Assembly: GCF_001949145.1 (NCBI RefSeq) | Contig: NW_019091364.1 | Coordinates: forward strand, 1,248,691-1,310,690 | From: Acanthaster planci | Lineage: Eukaryota > Echinodermata > Asteroidea > Valvatida > Acanthasteridae | Length of the DNA: 62,000 nt | Direction: 5' to 3' | Shown: piece by piece, positions 35,100 to 46,500 of the stretch | How positions within the stretch are numbered: position 1 is the stretch's first letter | Layout: each line of letters begins with the position of its first letter | Program-made: the position numbers and the translations under genes | The notes under the pieces: model-generated | The model's input: the letters and a program-made list of their open reading frames with translations, nothing else | What the model was told of the DNA's origin: nothing | The model's database searches: none

Positions 35100-36640
35100 G
35101 ATAGTATCCCATATGAGATATATTTTTAGGTCCCCCTTATAGGGGTAGTATAGACTCTCTCTCACTGAGGAATTGCTACCTTTCTCAAAAATCTGAGTTT
35201 GATGCTCTACTGAGCCAGAAAGCTGCCTATCTAATTAAACTAGGGATGAGCTTGGTTTATACTGTCCTATCTTCATATGCTGTTTGCTGCTTTATCTTGC
35301 TTGGTTTGGTAAGCCGTGCTGTGCATTTTGAGATCGTTGTTAACCCTAACACTCCTCAGTCCTCCAACAGGTGAAGGATTGAGGAGGGTTAGGGTTAAAC
35401 CCGTTTGAAGATTCGGGACAAGCCATTGAGGTGTCAGTACTCTGATACAGTTTTTACTTTGTACGTGGATTTATTTTAACGAGACTTTGTATTTTATGTC
35501 CAATGTTGTACAAGTTTTCTGTAGTAGGTATATCTCAGCCCTCCGCTCGTTAGATTGACTCCCCAAATTATTTTGCTTTGTTTGTGTGAAGAATCTTGGT
35601 GGCGTGGGCAATTCGCTGCAGACCTCCAACTTATTTATCAGCCTGTCCTAGTCATAGGCACTCTGTGTGCATTCAGGATACTCATTAGAATGTGGGCATG
35701 ATTTACATGTAATGAATTATTCATATCGCAGGTTGATGTCATAAAAGGATCAGCCTGTTGAACTGGCCAGATTAGTCGCTTCTCGGTGCAATCTGCATAT
35801 AATGAATTATACATGTGATGACATCACAGACTAATTGACTAGTGAATGAATGGAAAACTCTCTTGAAATATTTAAAATAAGCCTTAGATTTATGGTTTGT
35901 ATAATACTTCAGCGGTTGGGGGTTCTGGGGAAAATATGCCAACAAAGATGAGAAAATTTCGTACATCATGTAAATATTATTGAGCTAAAAAAATTAGTAA
36001 CTGTTATGTTCTCTTCAATAATTGCAGTCAAGGCTCATATGCCTGACTCCATTGTACCAATTGGTATCTGCAAAATGCCTTTTTAAAATTTCCATTTGCG
36101 GTGCTATGAAATCTATGGATTCCATGTACATACCAAAGATCATAATTTAAGTTGGTTGTCAGTGCTTTTTGTTTTAACCTTTGAGTGCATCAGGACATTA
36201 CTTCTATGTACACTTACATTGCACACGTACCATGTCAAAACTGCATTTTATACCTCGTCTCGGCGATGTATTTTATTTTTTTTAAAACTCTACTTTTGGT
36301 TTCTGTTGTATCGAGTATTATAATTTGTGTCAAAGTTCCAATCTGAATTGGTAAATAGCCCTATCCGTACATGTACCCGACGTCAGATTTGGTCTATAAA
36401 AGTGCTTTCCTATGGGAGTTCGGTAGGGTTGGCAGATATTAAACTCATTGGGAACCCTGTATGTAAACAAAGCATGACGTCATCGGGACACTGAAATTTG
36501 TTTGCATTGTTTTCAGATCGTCATGGTGTCCAATTTCTGTATTTATAACGGTCAAATGAAATCCATGTTCGTATACATGTATACCATGTAAACTGTGTAG
36601 AAGAATAAATGTATGTACATGACTTTGCTTTCAAATTTTC
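35100..36640 (+). other. SCAP: SCAP 3' UTR (probable)
   Basis: AT-rich, with no splice-supported coding sequence. The first good AATAAA on the plus strand, followed by a T-rich stretch, is at 36604-36609. If it is used, the 3' UTR is about 1.5 kb. Earlier, weaker signals cannot be excluded. Confidence 0.45.
36604..36609 (+). terminator. SCAP: Candidate SCAP polyadenylation signal
   Basis: Canonical AATAAA in GAAGAATAAATGTATG, with T-rich and TG-rich sequence just downstream (TTTGCTTTC, TTTTCTGC). Confidence 0.45.
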
Positions 36641-38275
36641 TGCTTTATTTTCCATATTTTTCTGTATTACTCTCACTCTAATGCATTTCTTCTTCGACTT
36701 TTTCCTCTTGTTTGCTGAATGAGAAATGTCGAGAGAGTTTTATATGAGGTTTGAAGTTTATTACCATTGCAAATACCCAATATCACAAATTCAAAGTCAC
36801 ATTAATGGTTGCTGGCATATAACATCTGCCTCCTAATATGTGGCAGTAGAAACCCTCAGCTTTAAAAAAAAATGTATTTCCCAGAGGTTTCTGTTTTCAT
36901 TCATTCAACAATTATTTTCACACATTTTTCTCGATATTGGAAGTTGCTCTATTATAATTTGTACAAATTATAGATTTGTGCTATAAAAACTACATGGGTT
37001 TCTCACAAAAGGTAAGCTATCTTTCATAGCTTTGTCGAATGTTTAGTTTGAAGTTAGAAAGCATTGTGCGGAGAACAGAACTCGGCTGGTCAGCTGTTTG
37101 AAAAACCTGCACTTGACGGGATGTTTTATTCCAAATCTGCAGCACATCAATGTGCTGTGTTCTACAACTATTTGATCAAAAAGTTAAATTTACATTCCTG
37201 TTTTCAATACATGAGACCGACACTGACAAATACCCGTGACTAGTAACATGTAAACATGAGAAATCTATGCAAAGACATGTCTCATCAAGTTCCTGGTTGG
37301 TCATTTGGTACAGGTACAAAGGCAACACTGCTGATTGGTTAAAATGTCTCAGCATACCAACAGCTGACGTACAGTTTCACAGACTTCTATTTTTTTCCCA
37401 TCCTATTGATTAGTTTGTTCATATTTTGTGTTAATTTTTGGCAGGTATCCAAATATGATTTCTTTCGTCTGACGAGGTGAGGATCCAGGTTTGCAGTTTC
37501 TAACGCAACGTCTGATTGGACAATAGGCCCAGACACAACTTGTGATACTTCATCTGATTGGACAAAAGTGACTTATGTAAGTATGATTGTGCCATTCAAG
37601 CTTTGTTCAAGGCTGCAGCATGTGTCAATGTTTACCAGTGAGATGTAACCATCTGGCTTGCAATGTGCAAATGTGCAGTGGCCATGAACAAGAGGGAAAG
37701 ATTTCACAATGCTTTTCACACAGTGTACTGATTAATGACATACTTTCTTCCATGAACTCTTTCTGCTCAACACTGTGCTGAATAGTGAACTTAAAGAGCC
37801 ATCAGCCTAAACTTTTTTAGACCATTACCAAATAATTACACACCAATTCTGTTTTACTAGGGAGCATAACTAATCACCAAGTAACCAACTATATTACTGT
37901 GCAAAAACAGCACAGCCCGGTGCTGCCTGAATACACCCAGAATGCTGTTCCTCAATACCTGTTTCATCCTGCTTACCAGAGAATGAGCGGCCAAACATTT
38001 CTCAGATAAGCTCAAAATGAAACGCTGAAAACGCACGAGCACTTTCCTTGATAGCACGAGTATTCAACCTGCCAACATGACACACAATTGATGTTGTTGG
38101 GAAAGATTCTTGGCAAAGTATTGTGCGGTTAGGACATTTACTCAACCAGGTTCTCTGCACAGCGCTTCTGTGGAGCTGTACTTCAGGTTGGACATAATAT
38201 CAAATCATTACGACAGAATCTCAAATACCCATAACTACATTTCCCACAATAACCAACAAGGACACAGCTCGGACT
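36641..38275. other. Interval between SCAP and ACBP 3' ends
   Basis: AT-rich. Probably contains the ACBP 3' UTR (minus strand). The phrase tctgattggacaa occurs twice (about 37510 and 37553). Confidence 0.5.
37125..37130 (-). terminator. DBI: Candidate ACBP polyadenylation signal
   Basis: TTTATT on the plus strand is AATAAA on the minus strand, about 1.1 kb past the ACBP stop. Another lies at about 36643. Neither is decisive. Confidence 0.25.
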
Positions 38276-38355
38276 CTATTGTTGTAAACCATACTTCTCC
38301 TTCAACTTGTTGACGTACTCAACATAGAGCTTATCAGCTTCTTCCTTTGCCATTC
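38276..38355 (-). CDS. DBI: ACBP coding exon 4 (stop)
   Basis: 80 nt encoding [20 protein letters not shown] then KYGLQQ and TAG. Acceptor CTTGCGCAG. Confidence 0.93.
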
Positions 38356-41300
38356 CTGCGCAAGCAGAAGGGGAAAAAAAGGATAAAGGTGAAGCAGGTG
38401 GCTAAAGGGCGATCACGGTGTGATGTAACTCTGCAATGATAGCCCTTGAAAGAGCCTATTAGCAAACACACTGTTGTGTTAATGATTCAAGCCATTTGCT
38501 TCGTTGCAACCGGCAACCCTCAAATCTTGTCGCTAATCATTCTCATGTTCTGCAGTATTTTCGTTGTAACATCACGTGAGCAAGCTTTTTTAAGTGAACT
38601 TTCCATCTAATCATGTTCTTGAGGAAGGTATCTTTTTAACCACCCACCAAGATGGCCATGAGTTTTCTATTATTAGGGTGCTATGTTTTATTCCGAGCTT
38701 CTCGTGGAGTCCCAAATGGTTTTTTTGGGGGGGGGGTGCAGTTTGAGAGGGATTTTTACAAGTGAAGGCAACCCACCTTTAATTCCGTTCCAAGCATCCC
38801 ACTTGGCCCGTCCTTTTTGGTCCAGAATTCCAGGTCTTGCTGCATGAAATGTAGAAGTTAAAGGTGTGTTTTGAAAAGCAAGAGACCAAATCATGCAACA
38901 CTTGTAAATATCTTTCTCCTACCGTCAAATGTTCTTTGGATGTTGGCTTGCTGGTAGTCTGACTGTACGACAGTTTCCACTTTTGAACCTCCTCTCAACT
39001 ATGCTCCTTGGCTGAAAACCCATCGTGAAACAGAATACGTCATCAGCCCCTGTACATCCCCAAGTATTTTCTCTCTCTAGGAACCTTCCCAAGACCTCCG
39101 ACATCAACAACCTTACAGAAACCTGATAGTGCATTCTTTGTACTTCAACTTAAACACGGCATGTAATACACTGAAGCTTAGCTCTGCATACCTACATCCT
39201 ATGAATTTTTCCCATACCTCCTTGTGGATTTTGATGGAACTACTGAGGTCAGTTTTCCACCCTTTGTAGGTATCAAGCAAATCTCACCTGTATTGCAGTC
39301 ACCTATAATGACTTGCTTATAGTATTTGTATGTATCAAGCAATTCCTGGTTGTCTGGTACTTTATTCAGCCGCTTGATTTCCTCAGCGGCCACTTCAAAG
39401 GCGTCCTGGGGGAAATGGAACCACGACGAAGAAGTTGTGTCACGACTGAGATGAAAGCAAGACTCAAACCAACATTTTGTCTCCTCTTCAGTGTCTGACT
39501 CGAAGGTAAGACTTAGAGTGTAGCTGCTCGCTTCAACTCTCAGAGCAACACCCTTGTGACTTAAGCTAACAAAAGGAGCCTCCAAGGTTACGGAAGGCAC
39601 TTTGGACTTGAAGGACTTCAAGATGTGAAAAAGTGGGAACTCTCAGTATTTTCCACCCATGCAATGTCCATTTTCACCGGGCAACCTGGACGATTTGATG
39701 TGTCTTAACTTTTGTTTTGCACTCTTCCAACGTCTGCCTTCCAATGTTTAACCTTTTTTCCTGTTTTACATAATGCTGATTTGTTATGGAATGTGCAGAC
39801 ATATTGTCATTTGCAAAAGTTTAGGACCATCATAGAAAATGCATTGAAGGAAAATCAAACTTAAACCAATCAATCATGGCAACTTATGTTTATTTTCAAT
39901 GTGTAACCTTGGTACCTCGGTTGAACATTTTTGACTACATTTCCATGATTTGACATGTCTAATACTCAGTGTGCCCTCCCTTATTTCCGATTGCTTCGAC
40001 TGGCTTTTTTACCCATGCTGCCTCGCAGACAAAATGTCATACAAGACCTGCCTTTGCAACAAATTTCATTCAAATAGGTATATAGCACTACACTGATGTT
40101 ATGCACCACTGTAAAATCATGTTAAGTAATCATTCGGCATGTTCAGTGAGACAGTGTAATGCAGGCCCAGTGACAGAAGTACCAATAAAATTCAAGGTGG
40201 TCTTAAACTTTGGCAAATGACTGTAGTCAAAAAAAAAATTTGCACTTCATCTTTTGACTAAGCATGCTGAGCAGTGAATCCTACTGTTTGCTATCCCCTC
40301 CCCTTACTGTTTGTGCATGATCTTACCTCCCTCCCTACTAGAATCACTGAGACACAATGCAAACAGAACCTTAGGCTTCAGGCTTTGCCCAATGTTGACA
40401 AATTTGCTAGACATTTAACTAAGCAAGCAAAATCATGCAATCAGTTTTAGCAAGCATGTTTGACAAAGTTTGCCAATGTTTATCTAGCAGTGTATGGACA
40501 GCCATGGTACAACCCTCTCAACATGATAAAAAATTTAAATATAGACTGGTATTTTGTGAGATTATAAAATTCATGATAATTAAAGTTGAACAAAACAGGA
40601 ATGGCTCAGGGCAAGTGATTAAGTAAAATATATAGTAGTTGGGTGCTGAAATCTTGCATGTAGAGTCTTGGAAAATGACAAGTGTTCCGTATCTGACCCC
40701 CATGTACTCGCAACCAAGTTTAAATTGCATGTAGGCAGTAGGCCTACTACTGACCTAAAACAAGTCCATTCAGCTTAGGAAAAGCTGAAATTGTCTGATT
40801 CTGAGGAAAAGTTGTTCTAAAGACTTGGTGTTTTATGAAACTTGAGAATCACGGTGTCCAGATGATCCCAGAACTGGGGTTGGGAAGAGTGCCATATACG
40901 GACGCCAGTAATGATTATTCTCTACAGTGACCTGCTAGCCATCAGAAAGCAAACCACATCCAGAAAAGTTCAATTTAAGAGGGAAAAACTTACTCAGAAA
41001 ACATTTCAAATTTTTTAGAGAAGTTCCATAGGGTTTGTGCACAGGATGTCAAGTGGCATCCATATATGGAACTCTTTTCCTGGGGTTTGACGTCCTCCAT
41101 CTGGCCATGCTCGACATCGAACCCCCATACTCGGGGTAGGTCATACATTAGCTATGCTAGAAGACAATACGGAATGGGTTCCATATACCCACAACACTTG
41201 AGGCCCTGTGCACAAACCTATGAGACTTGTCTGAAAAACACCTAGGCCCTAGTAAGAACTTTCTCAGCAAAATTTCACTTTTTATGACATGTTATCACTT

Positions 41301-41719
41301 TCTGATGGCTGATAAGCAGTGATACTAGGGCCTATAACATGTACATTATATAACATGTATAACATGATTTTCATAAGGGAAAAATTAGTGTTGTGCGTAT
41401 ATGAAACTCTTTCCGATAATACTGGGCCTAAAGTAGGGACTGAACAGTAGACTGATAGGCCTACTGTTTGTTAATTTCCAGGGACCCTTATGTACGAAAT
41501 ACAGCGACCAGAGCAGTAGGGGCTAACGTTTACGAGCAGACGAAGCCACTCAACGAGGTTACAGCGTGCTTTTGTTACGAATGCGACAGACAAGGGGTAT
41601 CATGTACCATGCACATGGCCTAGGCTAGGCCGTGCCGTTTAAATACATCAAGAATTCACGAAGAACATCAATGTATATTAGAAATGTAAACTTACAGATC
41701 CTATTCTCCTATCAGCCAT
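38276..41719 (-). CDS. DBI: Acyl-CoA-binding protein (ACBP/DBI family), 4 coding exons
   Basis: Spliced model: 41719-41696, 39405-39288, 38839-38777, 38355-38276; 95 codons with TAG stop, all phases agree. The 94-residue product matches human ACBP (87 aa) over its full length. The four-helix bundle signatures are present: [42 protein letters not shown] and a C-terminal [11 protein letters not shown]. Ligand-contacting residues are conserved: Y34 and K38 in YKYYK, K60 in AKWDAW, and Y79. The protein is cytosolic, with no signal peptide. It binds long-chain acyl-CoA esters and feeds lipid synthesis and degradation. The start lies in a separate 8-codon exon (MADRRIGS) 2.3 kb upstream, a common ACBP arrangement. 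The gene is tail to tail with SCAP. Confidence 0.93.
38777..38839 (-). CDS. DBI: ACBP coding exon 3
   Basis: 63 nt encoding [20 protein letters not shown], the ACBP signature. Acceptor TTTCATGCAG gives NTARPG at the junction (human NTERPG). Donor AAAG|GTGGGT. Confidence 0.93.
39288..39405 (-). CDS. DBI: ACBP coding exon 2
   Basis: 118 nt encoding [19 protein letters not shown] and [18 protein letters not shown]. Acceptor TTTCCCCCAG, donor ACAG|GTGAGA, phase 1. Confidence 0.95.
39406..41695 (-). other. DBI: ACBP intron 1
   Basis: 2.3 kb. Holds a foldback-type repeat at about 40915-41415, also represented at 51395-51705. No other coding sequence is supported. Confidence 0.6.
40915..41415. mobile_element. 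Foldback/MITE-like element, copy A
   Basis: ctagccatcagaaag (40934-40948) is complementary to ctttctgatggct (41298-41310). Further in, ggtttgtgcacagg (41032-41045) is complementary to cctgtgcacaaacc (41205-41218). The right part matches 51517-51705. Confidence 0.65.
41696..41719 (-). CDS. DBI: ACBP coding exon 1
   Basis: 24 coding nt, MADRRIGS, with donor TCT|GTAAGT. Phase 0 into exon 2. Short, but the ATG, frame and donor all fit. Confidence 0.75.
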
Positions 41720-42926
41720 ATCGTTGAACGAAGTTTCTGCCTTTCCTTAAAAAAGCGAACGATGTGACCCTTGCACGAGGTGTGGTCACTGCTTCTCTAT
41801 CGTGTACCGTGAACGGTGCATTATGTGCTGATGGGTGAAAGAAAATCACTAAACAGCGCCACCAATTGAAATTTGTTCAATAATGCCTCTCTCGCGCCGG
41901 CTGCCTGAGCGCGCTAAATCAGTCAAGTGGTCTGTTTGTTTTTCACGAGTTTTCAAGCCGGCAGATGGACATTTTTACCGATGGATTTTAAAGACCAAGC
42001 TACGTCAGTGTCCTATTCTATTCATTTTGACCGAAGCCAATCGAATTAATTTTATTTTGAATAATTTAAGTGGACTACGGTCCGTGCTGCAATTTCAATT
42101 TCTTGAGATTCAACAAATTGATGAAAGGCAGTAATGCTACATACCGTTTTATTTGCAAAGGCATGTCGGTCTCGGCCTGTTTGTATCGTGGTCAACATCA
42201 ATATGGAGATGTGTATATCATTTGGGGTGTAATCGTTCGATCAGTACGATCGCGTGATCGTGCTGCGCTGTAATTCGATCCCGTGTGAAATCTCTAATTT
42301 GACTTGGGCCCTTTATTTAATCAATCCTCTGTCTACAATCGTAAATTATAAAGAAATGTCAGTCATCTGCAGATGAAGTTATGGACAGATCTTACAACAA
42401 GATTGGATGATATACCCATCCAATTTTTCCAAACTGCATTTGAGTTCTCACTATTTCTAATGGTCCGTAGAGCACTTCAGGAGGAAGCTCTGAATCAACC
42501 TAATAAAAACCAACTTACAAGGAAACATAATAAAACATAATTTCATTATCATGCAAAAATTGTCAGCATGTGTCACAATGTCGATGTCCGCTGCCAATGA
42601 GCATGAAAAGAAGTAACTTTCCAAAAGATGTGGTACATGGGACCTCAGCGCATTGATTTGGGTCAAACACACACCGTTGCACCAGTGTGTCGCAGCGACA
42701 CCTTCCTATATAGTCTGACTTGCAGCTATTTTCCCAAGGCCAGCCACAGGTTGATCCAAGTTATATTAATTTCACAAACAATGAAGAGAAAGGGAAAGCC
42801 ATTAAACAGGTCATCTGGTGAAATGCTTTTCGTGGTGGTGGTCGACCCTACTGTCGTTCATGCCACCGTCTATCGATGACGACAAGGTCTACATTGCTTA
42901 GATGCCAACGCACAACAGTCAATTTT
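41720..42926. other. Interval between the ACBP 5' end and the LRR receptor 3' end
   Basis: 1.2 kb. The left part is the ACBP promoter region on the minus strand. The right part should hold the LRR receptor 3' UTR. No TATA box is obvious near 41750-41850. Confidence 0.45.
42312..42317 (-). terminator. Candidate polyadenylation signal of the LRR receptor gene
   Basis: TTTATT on the plus strand (AATAAA on the minus), about 610 nt past the stop. A second lies near 42148. Low confidence. Confidence 0.25.
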
Positions 42927-43580
42927 TCACCATATCCCATCATCCTCGGGATCTGCTTTCTTGAGCATTTTGTCGTCGTTGGATGACGTCATGGAATGTG
43001 TCCTAGCTTGTGTCATCATCCTTTGGTTTGAGAGGCACTCTTTTGCATACCAGCGGAGATCGGACGAGGTCCTTGTTACACCTGTTTCACCATCGCTGGC
43101 GACGACATCCAAGGATTTTCCTCGATGCATCACAGACGTATCGACAGAATCTCCGGATACCGCCGTATGCTTGGCTGGAAGGTTTTCGCTAACAGCTGCG
43201 TGGACGTCAGTCAACTGCACTGGTTGCCCGATGTCGTTTGCTGTCTCACGCTTACCAGTCACAGTCTTGTTCGGCTCACTGACACTGCGCTCCACCGAAA
43301 TATCGAACAAGGTGATCTCATCGCGCGGGGACGTTTTTGGCGTCTCCTTGGAAGGAGTGTCTTGGTAGGATGACAGGCGGCTCTTTAGGTAACCGAGAAG
43401 ACCCAAGGACGTCTTGTCTTGGCTGGCTTGGCTTTTTGGTGGCGTGGTGCCGGATTTGTTAGGAAATTCCTCCGTGAGAACAAGCGGTGTGACTGACACT
43501 ATACCACGATCGTCGGCCGCAACCTCAGTCTGAATTTTGTCTGGACTAGTAACTTTTGATGCCGCTGAAGCGTCGATTGT
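42927..43580 (-). CDS. LRR receptor coding exon 12 (cytoplasmic tail, stop)
   Basis: 654 nt, 217 residues, Ser/Thr-rich and probably disordered. It has SPDK and SPRDE-type sites, the tandem basic-Ser segment LGYLKSRLSSYQDTPSKETP and an acidic C terminus (KADPEDDGIW). Acceptor TATTGCTTCACAG, phase 0. Assignment to this gene rests on strand, phase and position. Confidence 0.65.
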   Translation of the reverse strand, partial: TIDASAASKVTSPDKIQTEVAADDRGIVSVTPLVLTEEFPNKSGTTPPKSQASQDKTSLGLLGYLKSRLSSYQDTPSKETPKTSPRDEITLFDISVERSVSEPNKTVTGKRETANDIGQPVQLTDVHAAVSENLPAKHTAVSGDSVDTSVMHRGKSLDVVASDGETGVTRTSSDLRWYAKECLSNQRMMTQARTHSMTSSNDDKMLKKADPEDDGIW

Positions 43581-46500
43581 CTGTGAAGCAATAGGAAGTA
43601 ATGCCATCATTGTGTGATTCAAAAACCAGAATAGAGGCGCTTTTCCATATGCACGTCGACACTTCCGGACGCAATGCACACATATGTTATGTTGGCGTCG
43701 ATTTTTGTGTCTGTGAAAAGTGAAACGCATGAACGCATCCTTCGAACGCACCCAAAAAAGTATGGAAAGTGCCTTTAGAAGACATTACTGTGGACGTGGC
43801 ACAGCGCTCTTTGACGGGTGGTATGCGCGCGTTACATGCCTCTTCAACCAATAGGGTCTCGTGATTTGCCAAATGCACGCGCGCGTCAAGCTAAAGAATG
43901 CATGTGTGAGATTGCGCTGCCGCGCCACCGCAGTTATGGCGTCTAATCGGATTGGTCTCAGTTTATATTGGTAGACTGAGTGCTATGAACGTTACAATGC
44001 CAACAGATACTAAATCTGTCAAAAAGCCACCAGGAATACCTGGCCTCTGGTAAAGAACTGCTGTTAGTCATTCTTGTTTAAAACCGTCAGGAGATCATGT
44101 CAAATGCACGTTTTAACATCAGGATCTATAGAACTAAATATATCGAGGCCTTCGAGTCAACAACAGAAAACGTGGACCAACTAACGAAACGCCTACTTGT
44201 TTTGCCAGGCAGTGCATCTTAACAAAGTCACTCTTGGCCGGCGAGGTCTTGCGGCTTTGGCGCTCAATGTGCAGTTTCCTCAAGGCGAGTTTCTCGGAAA
44301 CTGTAGACAGCCAGCTTTCAGGGAGAGGTGACAGAAAAATTGAAAGTTGGTGTTGACATAAGTCATTTTTATACGGCCATTAAAAAACGAAGCCAGTATT
44401 CTGTCAATGTGCAATATTTTTCTTATGTTGCAAACAGCATTACTTCAGAAATCACGGACAGAAGATTGTTCTTCAAATTTAATAACGGATAAGTGTCCAG
44501 ACTTTTTTAAAGGACAACACGACAATTTAATCTTAAGCTTTGTTCTCTGCCTCATTTTGTGTTCATTCAGCTTAAAATAATTGACATTTATACCTGCATT
44601 CACAGAATCGTGACCCGTCGCGACATGCTCCCGAAAACTGAAAAGAAAATGGAAATATGGGGAAAAATCACAATGTGTCTTCATCATAGAAAAATCATAA
44701 TTTTTTCCTGTACGTTTCATTAAGAAAGCAATGGTCAGGCTGCTAAAAGTTCTGTAAGGTTGCGAAATTATAACAAAAGCCCACATAAATAATGTTATAT
44801 TACATCTACTGAAAAAAAATCTGTAAAAATCGCTCGAAATGCATTTTCTCACCATTGCAATCGCAGCTGCAGCGATACACACAAAGACAAAAATCCCAAT
44901 CCCAGCGAAGAAAGGGATTTGAATTTCTGGCCATTTGAATGCACTTTGCTGTGGCAAACTTGTTCCCAAGACGAGAATTGGTGATTTAGTGGGTTTATAT
45001 CTACTCGTCGATTTTGACGTCGGTCTGGTTGTCGGTGCGGCCTTGCTTGTCTCAGGCGCGGACGGTTTGGCTTCAACGAGCCGGTTCTTCCCCCGTTGGG
45101 CTTCGGTAATCTGACTGACGATACGGGCTGGATCGAAAAGCCCCGATGTGCCGAGTGCCTTAAGGGAAATCTCGGAGGAGCTGAAGAAGCCGCCCGTCGG
45201 GAAGACAAGTCGGAAGATGTCCTTGATCAGGGTTGTCGCATCAGCAATGAACTTTGCTATTTTGGGGTCAAGTGGGAGTTGGTGGTGTCCGTGTGTCATC
45301 GTGACGTTGATAAAATGGGTGGCGTTGTATTTGTCGGAATTCATCTCCTGTACACCGTTGCTTTCTTTCGTGATTTCACTTGTTGTTGCTCTAAATCAAG
45401 AAGGGTAGTTGATGGAAAGAAACACATTTGTTCAATTCTTGCAAAATCTAAGAATTCCTCTTAGGTTAAAAAAGGATCTCTCTTGTAAGTACTCATAATC
45501 TGTACGAACCGTGCAGTAGTTGTGGATTCATGTTTCATCATCCTCTTCAAGAAACCCCTCATTCTCTCCTGGAACGTCACTGTGAACATCCTCCTCAGAT
45601 CCCTGTCCTCTACCTCCCCGATGCGCCGTCTCATCTCCCCGTCGTGCGCGCTCAAGACCCGCTCCCCCTCCGGGCTCCACAGCGGGAATGAGTTCCCGTC
45701 AGCGTCGACGATGTTACCGTGGCCGTCCGTCTCCGGCGGGATCAAGTCCTCCATAATGAGGTTATACGCTACTTGGGCGATGGAGGTGGCAACGTCGAAA
45801 TCTTCGTCTGGGATGTCGCTAGGCTCTAGTTCATTATCTGATAAGAGATTCAATATCTTCTCCTTTAAACTTCAACTCATTGTTTTTGTGGACCTTTATC
45901 TGGTAGATTTTTCTCTCTTTTTTAAACCTTACGCTATTGCCTTCTCTGTAGTAACTTACGATTGACCATGCAAAGAAATAAGCCTGTAGAAATATCAATA
46001 CAAAAATTGACTTCCCGGGGAAAAAGGAGACATTTACAAACAAAACAAACGAAACAAAGTGTCGTATACTTACCGCAAATTATGACGTCTTCGGTGCAAG
46101 CTTTCAGTGCATCACTGGTGTCCATCATTTCGATATCACGTGACTGCAAGTTGCTCCAGACTTCCAGCCATTCACAAGTGCAGTTTATAAAATTACGACC
46201 CAGGTATCTACGCAAATTAACATTCGTTAAAAGACTTAGTGTCCTTGTTGTTCCCTTGTTCAAACACGTTTGTGATTAAAACAAAAGTTGACAGATTTTA
46301 CTTACATCTTCTCCAGCTGTTGCAAGGTTGCGAACACTTCAGTGTGGATAGCCCTCAAAGAATTGTGGTTCAGGTACCTGCGACCAAGAAACGTGAATGT
46401 TAGTCAGCGAGAAATACAGTTGTACGGTCTATCTTTATGATCTTTTGACATTCATATACCCGGTACGTAGCAGTCGCTGGCACATACTGATGTAGCTTCG

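Noticed and set aside
39406-39621. In-frame 72-codon upstream extension of ACBP exon 2
   Set aside because: It crosses a good acceptor (TTTCCCCCAG), has no ACBP similarity and is better explained as intron; the MADRRIGS exon gives the proper start.
41720-41900. Sterol regulatory element in the ACBP promoter
   Set aside because: Looked for ATCACNCCAC-type words; only a poor match (gtgaccacacc, minus strand near 41780), so not claimed.
44594-44637. Possible extra juxtamembrane exon of the LRR receptor
   Set aside because: 44 nt would shift the frame between exons 11 and 12, and the encoded FSGACRDGSRFCEC is not a plausible juxtamembrane segment.
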